NCBI GenBank assembly: GCA_901538445.1
Contig: LR594584.1
Span: forward strand, 4,495,006 to 4,559,005
Reading direction: 5' to 3'
DNA length: 64,000 nucleotides
From: Gemmataceae bacterium
GTDB taxonomy: Bacteria > Planctomycetota > Planctomycetia > Gemmatales > Gemmataceae
The notes below the pieces were generated by a model. That model worked only from the letters and a program-made list of their open reading frames with translations, had not been told where the DNA came from and did not search any database. Made by a program: the position numbers and the translations under genes. Numbering within the stretch: position 1 is the stretch's first letter; each line of letters opens with the position of its first letter. Positions 49,836 through 58,485 of the stretch are shown piece by piece.

Positions 49836-50279
49836 ATGACCCACTTCGAAGGCGACAAGTTCTTCCCGGTGCCGCTCGCGGCCGCCGCGGCTAAGCTGTC
49901 CGACGCCGGGTTCCTCGCCGGCACGCTCCCCGACGCCGAGATCAGCGAGCTGACGCCCGAGCGGGCCGCGTGGAAGATCAAGCCGAAGCTCGCGTTCCTC
50001 TCCGGCAGCCTGAACGTCGAACTGACCCGGACCGCCGCCGAGCCCAACCAGTCCGTCGCGTTCCAGGTGGTCGCGAAGGCGATCGGCGCGACGAGCACCG
50101 TGGTCGTGTTGCTGGCGTTCGCGGAGAAGGACGGCGGCACCGCGGTCCACTGGACCGGCGACCTGACGCAAGTCACCGGGCTGCTGAAGATGGTCCCGAA
50201 GGGGCTCCTCCAGGGCTCGGCGCACAAGGTGATCGAGGAGGTGTGGACCGCCGTCGAGGCGCGGCTCGCGGGGGTGTAA
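49836..50279 (+). CDS. SRPBCC / CoxG-like lipid- or ligand-binding protein
   Basis: This 147-residue protein belongs to the START/SRPBCC helix-grip fold, near the 'carbon monoxide dehydrogenase subunit G' (CoxG) group. The start MTHFEGDKFFPVPLAAAAAK and the central VELTRTAAEPNQSVAFQVVA followed by TAVHWTGDLTQVTGLLK fit the family strand order, and the C-terminal helix (LLQGSAHKVIEEVWTAVEA) is typical. Many such proteins bind hydrophobic ligands or membranes, and no CO dehydrogenase is nearby, so the CoxG label is only a family name. The ATG at 49836 has GGAG before it. The longer ORF beginning at 49752 is not preferred. Confidence 0.82.
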   Translation: MTHFEGDKFFPVPLAAAAAKLSDAGFLAGTLPDAEISELTPERAAWKIKPKLAFLSGSLNVELTRTAAEPNQSVAFQVVAKAIGATSTVVVLLAFAEKDGGTAVHWTGDLTQVTGLLKMVPKGLLQGSAHKVIEEVWTAVEARLAGV

Positions 50280-50305
50280 GGCATCGGCGTGGGAACGATC
50301 CACCA

Positions 50306-50416
50306 GTCCCAGGGGTTGAAACCCCTGGCTATTGCCGGTAACCCCTTCGGGGTCCATAAGGCATCGTGACACCAACGGTGTCACCGAGAATAGCCAGGGG
50401 TTTCCAACCCCTGGAC
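50306..50416. repeat. Composite palindrome with two inner hairpins
   Basis: The outer arms (50307-50333 and 50389-50415) pair over about 27 bases with a mismatch. Two small stems lie inside (50341-50353, ACCCC/GGGGT; 50368-50382, GACACC/GGTGTC). It follows the SRPBCC gene and ends before the convergent hypothetical gene, so it can stop both transcripts. A fragment of 7-mer text (TTGAACC repeated) follows at 50457-50490. Confidence 0.72.
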
Positions 50417-50502
50417 TGCAATTCCACTCGCTTCGAGTTCGCGCGTCCCGGGCCTTCAACTTTGAACCTTGAACCTTAAACTCGAACCTACCCGCCTCGG
50501 TC

Positions 50503-51093
50503 TCACTTCACGGCTTCGACGCGGAGCGCCTGGACCGTCTTCACCAGCGCGTCCATTGCGGTCTGGTCGGGCGCGCCGGTGAGCTTCATCCGCAAGGTGC
50601 CGGTGGCGTCGAACACGAGCACGTTCGGCTCGCCGGCGGTCTGGCCGAACCCGGTCTTGAGCGTGTCCGCGAAGTCGAGCCACACGACCGCGTCGGGCGA
50701 CGCCTTGGCGATCTGGTTGCGGACGATCCGCTGGATCGCCGCCGGCACCTTCCCGCAGCACGCGACCGGCACCACCGCGACGTTCGGCGACGCCTGGCCG
50801 GGCTTGAGGTTCGCGAGCGGCACGACCGGCGCGGCCTGGGCCTTCGCGGGCGGCTGGCCCTTGGCGTCCGGGTGCCAGCAGACGTGCAGCGCCTCGCCGA
50901 GCGCGCGGCAGGCGTCGGTCGCCTTGCGGTCGCCGTACACCACGACGACGACCTGCCCGCGGAGGTCGGCGAGGTCGGCCTTGCGGTCGAACTGGTCGCC
51001 GAGGACGAGACTGGTCGGGGCGACCGCCGGCGGCTGGGCCGCGACCGGCAGAGCAACGACCGCGACGGCGGCGAGACAGAGCAAGCGGTTCAT
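50503..51093 (-). CDS. Exported hypothetical protein, thioredoxin-like
   Basis: This 196-residue protein has a signal peptide (residues 1-19, ending VAAQ). The body looks like a thioredoxin/redoxin fold: LVLGDQFDRKADLADLRGQV followed by VVVVYGDRKATDACRALGEA resembles the redoxin start (the usual C-x-x-C position is replaced by DRKATDAC), and VPVACCGKVPAAIQRIVRNQ contains a vicinal Cys pair. A later strand NVLVFDATGTLRMKLTG fits the last redoxin strand. Function unknown. Start: ATG 51093, with GAGGGA upstream. No operon partner is evident. Confidence 0.68.
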   Translation of the reverse strand: MNRLLCLAAVAVVALPVAAQPPAVAPTSLVLGDQFDRKADLADLRGQVVVVVYGDRKATDACRALGEALHVCWHPDAKGQPPAKAQAAPVVPLANLKPGQASPNVAVVPVACCGKVPAAIQRIVRNQIAKASPDAVVWLDFADTLKTGFGQTAGEPNVLVFDATGTLRMKLTGAPDQTAMDALVKTVQALRVEAVK

Positions 51094-51166
51094 TGCGTTC
51101 CCTCTCGGTGTGACTGCTGAGGTTGCGTAACGCGCAACCGCTCCGGGTACTCGTCGATCGTGGTCG

Positions 51167-51445
51167 CCCCTCACCCGCCGCTCGAGGACTCGCGGCGACC
51201 TCTCCCCGCAAAGCCGGGGCGAGGTGGGGAACCTGCGCTTCCTCGTCGCTGCGAGGGGAACCGGGAACATCCCTGGGACCGCGGGCGTCCCGCCCGCTCT
51301 TCCGCGCGGCCCAGGTGCGGGCGGGACGCCCGCGGTCCCAGGCTCCGACCGGTCCGCGTTGAGTGTCAACCGGCGAGCCCCACCTCGCCCCGTTCCTACG
51401 GGGAGCGGTCGCGACCCGGCTCTGCGGGTCGCGGGTGAGGGGCAG
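51167..51445. repeat. Nested repeat: GAGAGGTCGC-family arms around a perfect 26-base palindrome
   Basis: The outer units (about 51167-51230 and 51381-51445) are inverted copies of the family seen at 31793 and 46851. Between them, 51272-51297 and 51317-51342 are perfectly complementary over 26 bases. The element fills most of the 389-base gap 51094-51482. No gene is visible in this gap. Confidence 0.8.
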
Positions 51446-51482
51446 CCACCTTCCCTTCTCACCAGTGCGCGTTCACCGCCGA

Positions 51483-52682
51483 TCACGCGGTGCCCTGCCG
51501 CAGGCGGCGCTCGTCGGCCTTGAGGCGGGCGACGGCGACCGCCAGGAACACCGCGGCGAACGCGGTCACGACCAGCACGTTCGGCAGCACGGCCCGCAGG
51601 CCGAGCCCCTCCCACGTCACCCCGCCCAGGCCGCGCATCGCCCACGACGTCGGGAGTGACATCGCGGTGTCGCGGATCCACTCGGGGAGCAGGAACGCCG
51701 GGAGCCACAGCCCGCCGATCATCGACACGCCCAGGATCACGAGGATGCTGACGCTGCGGGCGCGGGCCTCGGTGCCGCCGACGGCGGCGACCAGGAGCCC
51801 GGTCGCGGCCGCGAGCACGCACGCGGCGACCGCCAGCAGCACGAACCCGACGAACGAGCCGGTGACCTTCACGCCGAACACGGCGTAGCCGAACCCGAAC
51901 GTGACCAGCACCTGGAGCATCGCGATCGCGGCCGTCGAGAGCGCCTTGCCGGCTAGCAGGCACCCGAGCGACACCGGGGCCGCCCGGGTCCGCTTCCACA
52001 CGCCCCGCTGCCGCTCGCGGAGGAACACGAGCCCGCTCTCCATGCCCCAGAACAGCAGGTACTGGAGCGTCATCCCGCAGAAGCTGTGCGAGTACGAGTT
52101 GAACTGCGCCGCGGCCCCCTCGGACACCGGCGTCGCCGCCACGGCGAACGGTGCCGCGAGCGCCCCTTCGGCGCGGTCGCCCATCAGCCCGCCGAACTTC
52201 GCGCGCGCGAGCCGCCGCATCGTCGCCTCCGTGGCGAGCCCCTCGGCCCACTGCCGCTCGGTCGCCGCGGCCGGGTGGTGGAGGATGCCGAGCGTGGGCC
52301 GGTCGCCGGCCGCGCCGGGCGTCCACTCGGCGAGCCGCTCGAACCCGGCGGGCAGCACGAGCGCGACCGCCGGCCGCCGGCCCGACACCGCGGCGGTGGC
52401 CTCGGCGCGCGTGGCGAGCTTCGCGTCGAGCTTCGGCGACGCGAGCAGGTCGGCGGCGACCTGCGCCGTGAACGGGCCGGCGTCCTCGACGACGATCAGC
52501 ACCGGCAACTTCGTCTCGGTCGCGCCGGGCGCGGGCCGGTTGAACACCATGCCGAACACCGACGCGAGCAGGACCGGCACGACGAAGCACAGCACCGCGG
52601 CGCGGCGGTCGGCCCAGAACAGCCGCCAGTCCTTGGCCGCGAGGGTCAGCACGAGTGCGAGGCGGGGCGGGGTCGTCGTCAT
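51483..52682 (-). CDS. ABC-2 type transporter permease
   Basis: This 399-residue membrane subunit of the ABC-2 exporter family has an N-terminal helix (about 24-44, AVLCFVVPVLLASVFGMVF), a large extracytoplasmic domain (about 50-215, LPVLIVVEDAGPFTAQVAAD), then five or so further helices starting at LQYLLFWGMESGLVFL. The LRERQRGVWKRTRAAPVS loop is the usual ABC-2 cytoplasmic coupling motif. Its ATG overlaps the stop codon of the ATPase gene (ATGA), so the two are co-translated. The substrate is unknown. A third exporter component such as a membrane-fusion protein is not adjacent. Confidence 0.92.
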   Translation of the reverse strand: MTTTPPRLALVLTLAAKDWRLFWADRRAAVLCFVVPVLLASVFGMVFNRPAPGATETKLPVLIVVEDAGPFTAQVAADLLASPKLDAKLATRAEATAAVSGRRPAVALVLPAGFERLAEWTPGAAGDRPTLGILHHPAAATERQWAEGLATEATMRRLARAKFGGLMGDRAEGALAAPFAVAATPVSEGAAAQFNSYSHSFCGMTLQYLLFWGMESGLVFLRERQRGVWKRTRAAPVSLGCLLAGKALSTAAIAMLQVLVTFGFGYAVFGVKVTGSFVGFVLLAVAACVLAAATGLLVAAVGGTEARARSVSILVILGVSMIGGLWLPAFLLPEWIRDTAMSLPTSWAMRGLGGVTWEGLGLRAVLPNVLVVTAFAAVFLAVAVARLKADERRLRQGTA

Positions 52683-53647
52683 GGCGCGTTCGCTCCGCTG
52701 TGCTCCGGGGCGGCCGGGGCGGCCTCCCGGAGGGTCCGGTCCAGCGTCCCGGCGGGGGTGCGGAACGTCTCCAGTTCGACGCCCTCGGCCAGCACCGCCG
52801 CGAGCGCCACCCCCAGCTCTTCCGAGGTCGGCGCGCTCAGCCGCAGCCGCCGCCCGGTGACCTCCAGTTCGACCTCCGCGCCGAGCCGCTGCCGGAGCGC
52901 CTTCAGCACGAAGCCCGCGGGCCGCGAGCGGACGTGGCCGTACAGCACCTGCCGGCCGACGGTCCCGCACCGGAGCAGGTCGGTGGGCCGGCCGCACGCG
53001 ACGAGCTGCCCGCGGTCGAGCACCGCGATCCGGTCGCACCCGAGTTCGGCCTCGTCGAGGTGGTGGGTCGAGAGCAGCACCGCGTGGCCGTCGTCGCGGA
53101 GCCGGCCCAGGTCGGCGAACAGCGCGTCGCGGCTCGCCGGGTCGAGGGCCGCCGTCGGCTCGTCCAGCAGCAGCAGCGCCGGGTCGTGGACCAGCGCGAC
53201 GGCGAGGTTCAGCCGCTGCCGCATCCCGCCCGAGAACGTCGCGACCCGCTGGTCGGCCCGGTCGCCGAGCTGCACGCGGCCGAGGACGCGGACCACCCGC
53301 CGCCGCAGGTCGGCCCCGGTCAGCCCGTAGAGCTTGCCGAAGAAGCTCAGGTTCTCGGCCGCGGTGAGCTCCTCGTACAGCGCGCAGTCCTGGGGGACGA
53401 ACCCGACGCGCATGGCGAAGGCGTGCGGGTCGTCGGCGTGGTACACGCCCTCGACGGCGACGCTCCCCTCGCACACGTCGAGCACCCCGGCGGCGGCGCA
53501 CAGCGTCGTGCTCTTCCCGGACCCGTTCGGCCCGAGGAGCCCGACGATCTCGCCGCGGCGGACGTGGAGCGACACGCCGTCCACGGCGAACCGGTCGCCG
53601 TACCGGACGCGGACGTTGACCAGGCTGAGTGCCACCGGCGTTGGCAT
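52679..53647 (-). CDS. ABC transporter ATP-binding protein
   Basis: This 322-residue ATPase has Walker A GPNGSGKSTTL, the ABC signature FSGGMRQRLNLAV, Walker B PALLLLDEPTAALD and the switch H in VLLSTHHLDEAE. A C-terminal extension from about residue 230 (GFVLKALRQRLGAEVELEVT) is the alpha/beta regulatory domain common in ABC-2 exporter ATPases such as CcmA/DrrA types. It energises the permease encoded immediately downstream. The start is ATG 53647; the frame is open further upstream but lacks protein character. Confidence 0.95.
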   Translation of the reverse strand: MPTPVALSLVNVRVRYGDRFAVDGVSLHVRRGEIVGLLGPNGSGKSTTLCAAAGVLDVCEGSVAVEGVYHADDPHAFAMRVGFVPQDCALYEELTAAENLSFFGKLYGLTGADLRRRVVRVLGRVQLGDRADQRVATFSGGMRQRLNLAVALVHDPALLLLDEPTAALDPASRDALFADLGRLRDDGHAVLLSTHHLDEAELGCDRIAVLDRGQLVACGRPTDLLRCGTVGRQVLYGHVRSRPAGFVLKALRQRLGAEVELEVTGRRLRLSAPTSEELGVALAAVLAEGVELETFRTPAGTLDRTLREAAPAAPEHSGANAP

Positions 53648-53932
53648 GGCCGTCCCGAGTGCGTGGTGAGGTTCGGCAGGGCTTTTAGCGTCGGGCCGCG
53701 GCGGTGAAAAGGGCAAACCCGGAGGAGTTCCCGTGAATTTGGGCGCGCGGGAAGCGTGGCTTCCCCGGTGTGCCGGAGTCGCGGTTTCTCCCGAGAAACG
53801 CCGAACACCGTGACACGTTCCGGGCAGGGATCGCGATTCACGCGGTAGGGTGCATTCGGCTACCCTGCCGAGCAACGCTCGGTCGCTCACACTTCGGCGT
53901 CGTCTCTCCCCACGATGCCGCCGGAGACCGCC

Positions 53933-56359
53933 ATGCATTGGAAGGCCACGGCCCGTCGCCTGCTCACGCAGGTTTTCGCCCGCCCGACCGAGAAACGCCC
54001 GAGACCGTACCCCCCGCCCTCGGGAGCCCGGTTCCGCCCGCAGATGGAACCGCTCGGGGACCGCGTCGTGCCCGCGACGCTCGCACTCTGGAACTTCAAC
54101 TCCCCGTCACCGGACGGCAACCCGGCCACCGGCACGACGGCCGCGGCCGTCGGGTCCGGCACGCTCACGGCCATCGGCGGCGTGAGTACGTCGTTCGTGT
54201 CCGGGGCCGGGTCCACCGACTCGGGTGCCGACAACTCGGCCCTGAACCTCACGGCGTTCCCCACCCAGGGCACGGCCAACAAGTCGGCCGGTGTGGAACT
54301 GGCCGTAGACACCACCGGGTACGGGGCCGTGGTCCTCACGTTCGACCAGCGGAACACCGCCCCGGCCTCGGCCCTCGAGGTGGTGCAGTTCTCCCCGAAC
54401 GGCGGGGCCAACTGGTTCGATGCGGTGACCCTGACCGCGAACCCGCCCGGGGCGTGGGCCAACGCCCGAACCGTGGTCCTGCCGGCCGGGGCCGCGAGCA
54501 ACAACCCGAACCTGCGGCTCCGGATCGTGGCCGCGTTCAACGGCGGCGGGTACGCGGGCACCGGCGGCGGGTACGCGCCGAGCGGGGCGTGGGCGCTCGA
54601 CAGCGTCCGGGTCGAGGGGGCCGCCCTGCCGACCGTGACCGTGGCGGCGATCAACGACGCGGCCGAGGGCGGGGCCGCCGGCACCCTCCGGTTCACCCGC
54701 ACCGGGAGCACGAGTGCGGCGCTGACCGTGAGCTATGCGGTGAGCGGCAGTGCGACGGCCGGCACCGACTACACCGCACTGACCGGCACCGTGACGTTCG
54801 CCGCCGGGGCCGCCACCGCCGATGTGACGGTTGCGGCGCTGCACGACGGGGTGATCGACGACGACGAAACGGTGTCGGTGACCGTGACGAGCGGCACCGG
54901 GTACGCCGTGGGCTCCCCGGCGTCGGATTCGGTCACCATCATCGACACCGACATTCTCCCGGTCGCGTTCGACGGGTGGGTGACCACGTCCGTCAACGAA
55001 GACGCGGACGTCGAGGTGCTCGACCTCGCCACGTCCCTGTACGGCGACACCCTCACCGTGACGGGCGTGACCGACGGGGACCACGGGACCGTGGTGATCA
55101 ACCTCGACGGCACGGTCACGTACACCCCGGACACCAGCTTCGTCGGCGACGATACGTTCACGTACACGGTCGAAGACCCGTTCGGCAACGAGGCGACCGG
55201 GACCGTGTCGGTCACGGTCACCGCTCCAGTGGCCCCGCCCACGTCCGTCTGGACCGGCACTAACACCGCGGTTATCGTCGAGGTGTTGGACCTGGCGTTC
55301 GACCCAGACGGGGACACCCTGACCACCGCGGCGGTGACCCAGGGGACCAACGGGACCGTGGTTATCAACCTGGACGGGACCGTGACGTACACGCCGAACA
55401 CGTCGTTCACGGGGGACGACTCGTTCACGTACACGGTGGAAGACCCGGACGGGAACGAGGCGTCGCACACGATCACCGTCACCGTCGGCCCGACCGACCC
55501 GGTGGCCCTGGACAACGCCGTGCAGACCGACACCGACACTCCGGTGACCGTGTCCCTGGCGGACCTCGCGTTCCAACCGGCCGGCGGGTCGGTCACGTTC
55601 ACCGTGTCCTCGGGGTCATACGGCACCGTGGTGGACAACCTGGACGGGACCGTGACGTACACCCCGGACACCAGCTACACCGGCACCGACACGTTCTCTT
55701 ACATCGTCACCGACGCCAGTTTCAACACCGCCTCCGGCACCATCACCGTCACCGTCGGGCCGATCGTAGCGTCGCCAGTGGCCGGTACCGTGGACGCTCT
55801 GGAGAGCATCGAAGAGCTGCTCGATAACTACGACGATGACACACCAGACGCGATCCTCGCTGCCTTTCCCGACATCGAAGAAGACGTTGACGACTACGTC
55901 GATGATGTGACCTCGCTGATCTCTGCAAACAGTGTCGCGGCTCTCGGGGCGAACTTGGATGTCAAAGACTTCGCCGAAACGATGTTTCCGGCGTTTAAGG
56001 AAGGTCTGTACTCAAACTATCTCGTCGCCAAGAATCTCGAGGCGATTCTTTGGGATCTTCTGGGCGCGAACAAGAACCTGATGGATTCCATCAACGACCA
56101 GATCAAGGCTGAGCTCATGCGTCCCGTCCCGAACGGAGCCAAGATCGAGTTGCTTACCGCCTCGTATAAGAAGCTCGGAGAGTTCCACAACTCACTGATT
56201 CCCACTTGGGGGAAAGTGTGGAAGGCTCGAAACCTGGCCTACAACGAAAGCGCTGAGGCGTGGCTTTCCATCGCGAAAGCCAGCCCAACCGTGGCCGGAT
56301 GGCTCACCGCACCTCCTGTGCCCGCAAACCGTGTCCCCGCTGACCTTATCCCCAAGTGA
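53933..56359 (+). CDS. Large secreted surface protein: jelly-roll, Calx-beta and three cadherin-like repeats, low-GC C-terminus
   Basis: This 808-residue protein has a basic N-terminus and then PQMEPLGDRVVPATLALW (about 35-52), the planctomycete ExLxDRVVP motif also seen in the protein at 28895. Domain order is a jelly-roll-like region (about 50-230), a Calx-beta domain (about 235-340, SYAVSGSATAGTDYTALTGT and DDDETVSVTV), three Ig/cadherin-like repeats (about 350-615, each with the shared core NLDGTVTYTP), then about 190 helical residues (VDALESIEELLDNYDDDTPD) that match nothing I know. The repeats are typical surface-adhesin modules that bind calcium. The C-terminal module is visibly lower in GC than the rest. 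The ATG at 53933 is preferred to 53915 for its GGAG. Confidence 0.85.
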   Translation: MHWKATARRLLTQVFARPTEKRPRPYPPPSGARFRPQMEPLGDRVVPATLALWNFNSPSPDGNPATGTTAAAVGSGTLTAIGGVSTSFVSGAGSTDSGADNSALNLTAFPTQGTANKSAGVELAVDTTGYGAVVLTFDQRNTAPASALEVVQFSPNGGANWFDAVTLTANPPGAWANARTVVLPAGAASNNPNLRLRIVAAFNGGGYAGTGGGYAPSGAWALDSVRVEGAALPTVTVAAINDAAEGGAAGTLRFTRTGSTSAALTVSYAVSGSATAGTDYTALTGTVTFAAGAATADVTVAALHDGVIDDDETVSVTVTSGTGYAVGSPASDSVTIIDTDILPVAFDGWVTTSVNEDADVEVLDLATSLYGDTLTVTGVTDGDHGTVVINLDGTVTYTPDTSFVGDDTFTYTVEDPFGNEATGTVSVTVTAPVAPPTSVWTGTNTAVIVEVLDLAFDPDGDTLTTAAVTQGTNGTVVINLDGTVTYTPNTSFTGDDSFTYTVEDPDGNEASHTITVTVGPTDPVALDNAVQTDTDTPVTVSLADLAFQPAGGSVTFTVSSGSYGTVVDNLDGTVTYTPDTSYTGTDTFSYIVTDASFNTASGTITVTVGPIVASPVAGTVDALESIEELLDNYDDDTPDAILAAFPDIEEDVDDYVDDVTSLISANSVAALGANLDVKDFAETMFPAFKEGLYSNYLVAKNLEAILWDLLGANKNLMDSINDQIKAELMRPVPNGAKIELLTASYKKLGEFHNSLIPTWGKVWKARNLAYNESAEAWLSIAKASPTVAGWLTAPPVPANRVPADLIPK

Positions 56360-56367
56360 GGACCCTG

Positions 56368-56817
56368 ATGCTTGCAATCATGCTTCTGTGCAGCGTTTAC
56401 AACCCGCAAGCTCTCAGTCCGCCGCCAGTGGGTCCTCGTGGGACACCCTGGGCTCCCACGGACCCGCGCGAGTATTTGCAGGAGCACCTTGAGACGACCC
56501 GAGACCGTCGAAAGGGGGTCGAGGGAATGGTGGAGATGTTCGAGCGGCACCTGAGAGAGTCACCGTACCTCTTCACGCCGAGCCAAGCCGCGAGGGAGAG
56601 GCAACACCTGGAGTGGTTGAAAGTGCAAGGGGGATTCATGGCTCGGATCGAAGAAGAACTTGAGCGGTACGACCGTGAACGGCGAGCCGACCCGACCCTC
56701 CGGCCCGTCGAGGACCATCTCGAACGCTTTCAGGCGATCATGCGAGAGTGGAATCACTGGGACGCGGCCTGGAGAGACGGCCGCGTCGCCCCCATGCCCC
56801 GCGAGGTGACGCGCTGA
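56368..56817 (+). CDS. Small exported helical protein following the adhesin
   Basis: This 149-residue protein has an N-terminal hydrophobic leader (MLAIMLLCSVYNPQALS), then a Pro-rich spacer and charged helices with coiled-coil character (EYLQEHLETTRDRRKGVEGM, RERQHLEWLKVQGGFMARIE, RYDRERRADPTLRPVEDHLE). It lies 8 bases after the adhesin stop codon; an alternative GTG start at 56356 would overlap that stop (GTGA). A GAGGA stands 5 bases before the ATG at 56368. Base composition is similar to the low-GC end of the adhesin gene. I recognise no family. It may partner the adhesin's C-terminal module. Confidence 0.6.
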   Translation: MLAIMLLCSVYNPQALSPPPVGPRGTPWAPTDPREYLQEHLETTRDRRKGVEGMVEMFERHLRESPYLFTPSQAARERQHLEWLKVQGGFMARIEEELERYDRERRADPTLRPVEDHLERFQAIMREWNHWDAAWRDGRVAPMPREVTR

Positions 56818-56901
56818 CGTGCCGCCTGTGGCAGCCGGCCAACCCTCGCGCCCACGGCCGTTCGCGGCCGCGGGCGCTCGCGTTCGTGCCGCCCCTCCCG
56901 G

Positions 56902-56929
56902 CTGACCGGCAGGGGGCGGTTCGTATCAT
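56902..56929 (+). promoter_or_regulatory. Possible promoter giving a leaderless IMPase mRNA
   Basis: CTGACC (56902-56907) and TATCAT (56924-56929) are 16 bases apart. The -10 ends only 6 bases before the ATG at 56936, so transcription would start at or very near the start codon. There is no Shine-Dalgarno sequence in the interval, which agrees with a leaderless message. Confidence 0.35.
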
Positions 56930-56935
56930 GACCGC

Positions 56936-57748
56936 ATGAGCACACCCGACCGCACGCAGCTCGCGAAGTTCCTGGCCGTCGCCGTCGAGGCCGCGGCCCG
57001 CGGGGCCGCCGAACTCGAGTCGTGGCGGTCCCGGTTCTCCGTCACCGAGAAGTCCCGGGCCGACCTCGTCACCGACGCCGACCACGCCTCGCAGCGGGTC
57101 GTCAAGGAGGTGCTCCTCGGCGCGTTCCCCGACCACCTGTTCCTCGGCGAGGAGGAGTGCGTCGGGAAGACCGTCGAGGAGACCCGGCCGCCGGCCGACG
57201 CCCCGTTCGTCTGGGTCGTGGACCCGCTCGACGGCACCGCCAACTACGTCCACGACGTGCCCGCGTACTGCGTGTCGATCGGCCTGTGGGCGCACGGCGC
57301 GCCGGCCGTCGGCGTGATCCACGACCCGCGGCTCAACGAGGTGTTCACCGCCGCCACCGGCCTCGGCGCGCACCTCAACGGGAAGCCGATGAAGGTGAGC
57401 GGCGTGGGCCGGGTCGCCGACGCGATGCTCTCGACCGGGTTCCCGGCGAGCTACCAGAAGGCGCTGGCGAACCTGGAAACGTGGGCGAAGCTCCTCGAAC
57501 ACGCACAGTCGCTCCGCCGCACCGGCTCGACGGCCCTGAACCTCGCCTACGTCGCCGCGGGCCGGTTCGACGGGTACTGGGCGCACGACAACTACCCGTG
57601 GGACGTGCTCGCCGGGGCGGTGCTCGTCGCCGAGGCGGGGGGCACCCTCACCACCATCGACGGCAAGCCGCTCGACCCGTTCCGGCCCGACATCCTGGCG
57701 ACCAACGGCCGGTTCCACGCCGAGCTGCTCGCGACCGTTCAGCGGTGA
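56936..57748 (+). CDS. Inositol monophosphatase family protein
   Basis: This 270-residue enzyme of the IMPase/FBPase/CysQ superfamily has the metal-site motifs in order: LFLGEEECVG (Glu), VVDPLDGTANYVHDVP (DPLDGT), and YWAHDNYPWDVLAGAVLVAE (WD-x-x-AG). Length fits IMPases, which hydrolyse inositol-1-phosphate or related sugar phosphates. CysQ (PAP phosphatase) would be attractive with sulfotransferases nearby, but the sequence does not decide it. Start: ATG 56936 (no clear SD). It is followed by a hypothetical protein gene in the same direction, 28 bases away. Confidence 0.92.
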   Translation: MSTPDRTQLAKFLAVAVEAAARGAAELESWRSRFSVTEKSRADLVTDADHASQRVVKEVLLGAFPDHLFLGEEECVGKTVEETRPPADAPFVWVVDPLDGTANYVHDVPAYCVSIGLWAHGAPAVGVIHDPRLNEVFTAATGLGAHLNGKPMKVSGVGRVADAMLSTGFPASYQKALANLETWAKLLEHAQSLRRTGSTALNLAYVAAGRFDGYWAHDNYPWDVLAGAVLVAEAGGTLTTIDGKPLDPFRPDILATNGRFHAELLATVQR

Positions 57749-57776
57749 GCCCGGCACCCGGGGAGGGCAGGACGCG

Positions 57777-58283
57777 ATGAACCGCGACTGGATCCTGGTT
57801 CGGGGCGGCACCGCGGAGGCGATCCGTGCGGCCGTGGTCGGGCACTCGAAGGTCGCCGCGCCCGTCGTGCCGGCCGAGTTCCGGGTGCAGGTGTACCGGC
57901 TCGGCGGCGGCGACCACGCGGTCCGGGCCGACCCGCCGCTGCCGCCGTACACCTTCGCGAACCTCATCAACTGGCTCGACGACCCCGACGAGACCGGCGC
58001 GGCCTCGGCTGTCGGGTGGCTCACCTCGCCCGGGAGCGGAACGCGCTACTTCCTTGCCCCCAAGGTCGCCAACGCCGGGGGCGACACGCTCGTCGGCCTG
58101 GGGGACGACGGCGAACGGGTCGAGGTGTTCCTCCCGGATTGCAGCCTCACCGTCGCTCGCAAACGCTTCACGCCCGCGGACGAGCCGTCGGTGGACTTCT
58201 CGCAACTTGAGCCCGCCGAAGAGTTTGTCGTGGTCGCGGACGCGGACCGCGACTTCGGGAACCCGGACTTCGTGCCGGGGTGA
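57777..58283 (+). CDS. Hypothetical protein
   Basis: This 168-residue soluble protein starts MNRDWILVRGGTAEAIRAAV and continues with a mixed alpha/beta layout: EFRVQVYRLGGGDHAVRADP, YTFANLINWLDDPDETGAAS, RYFLAPKVANAGGDTLVGLG and a late acidic stretch FVVVADADRDFG. I assign no family. There are no membrane segments or signal peptide. It lies directly after the IMPase gene and is probably co-transcribed with it; an RBS-like GGGAGGGCAGGA stands upstream. Codon usage is native. Confidence 0.7.
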   Translation: MNRDWILVRGGTAEAIRAAVVGHSKVAAPVVPAEFRVQVYRLGGGDHAVRADPPLPPYTFANLINWLDDPDETGAASAVGWLTSPGSGTRYFLAPKVANAGGDTLVGLGDDGERVEVFLPDCSLTVARKRFTPADEPSVDFSQLEPAEEFVVVADADRDFGNPDFVPG

Positions 58284-58485
58284 CGCCGGGTTTGGGTGGA
58301 AATCACGGGAGCTCGCGAGACCGGCACACTCCTCGCTAGGTCAAAACGTCACACGAGGAGTTGCGATTGGGTCGGAGTGAACTAGACTTGACGGTGATTC
58401 GGGCCTTATTATCAGCTTCTGCCCCGGGTGCGGAGCCGCACTCGGGCCGTGGCCCCCACGAACGTTTGCCGCACGACCGACCCTG

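Noticed and set aside
49836-50279. Carbon monoxide dehydrogenase accessory function
   Set aside because: The CoxG name is only a fold label. No coxSML-type genes are in the window.
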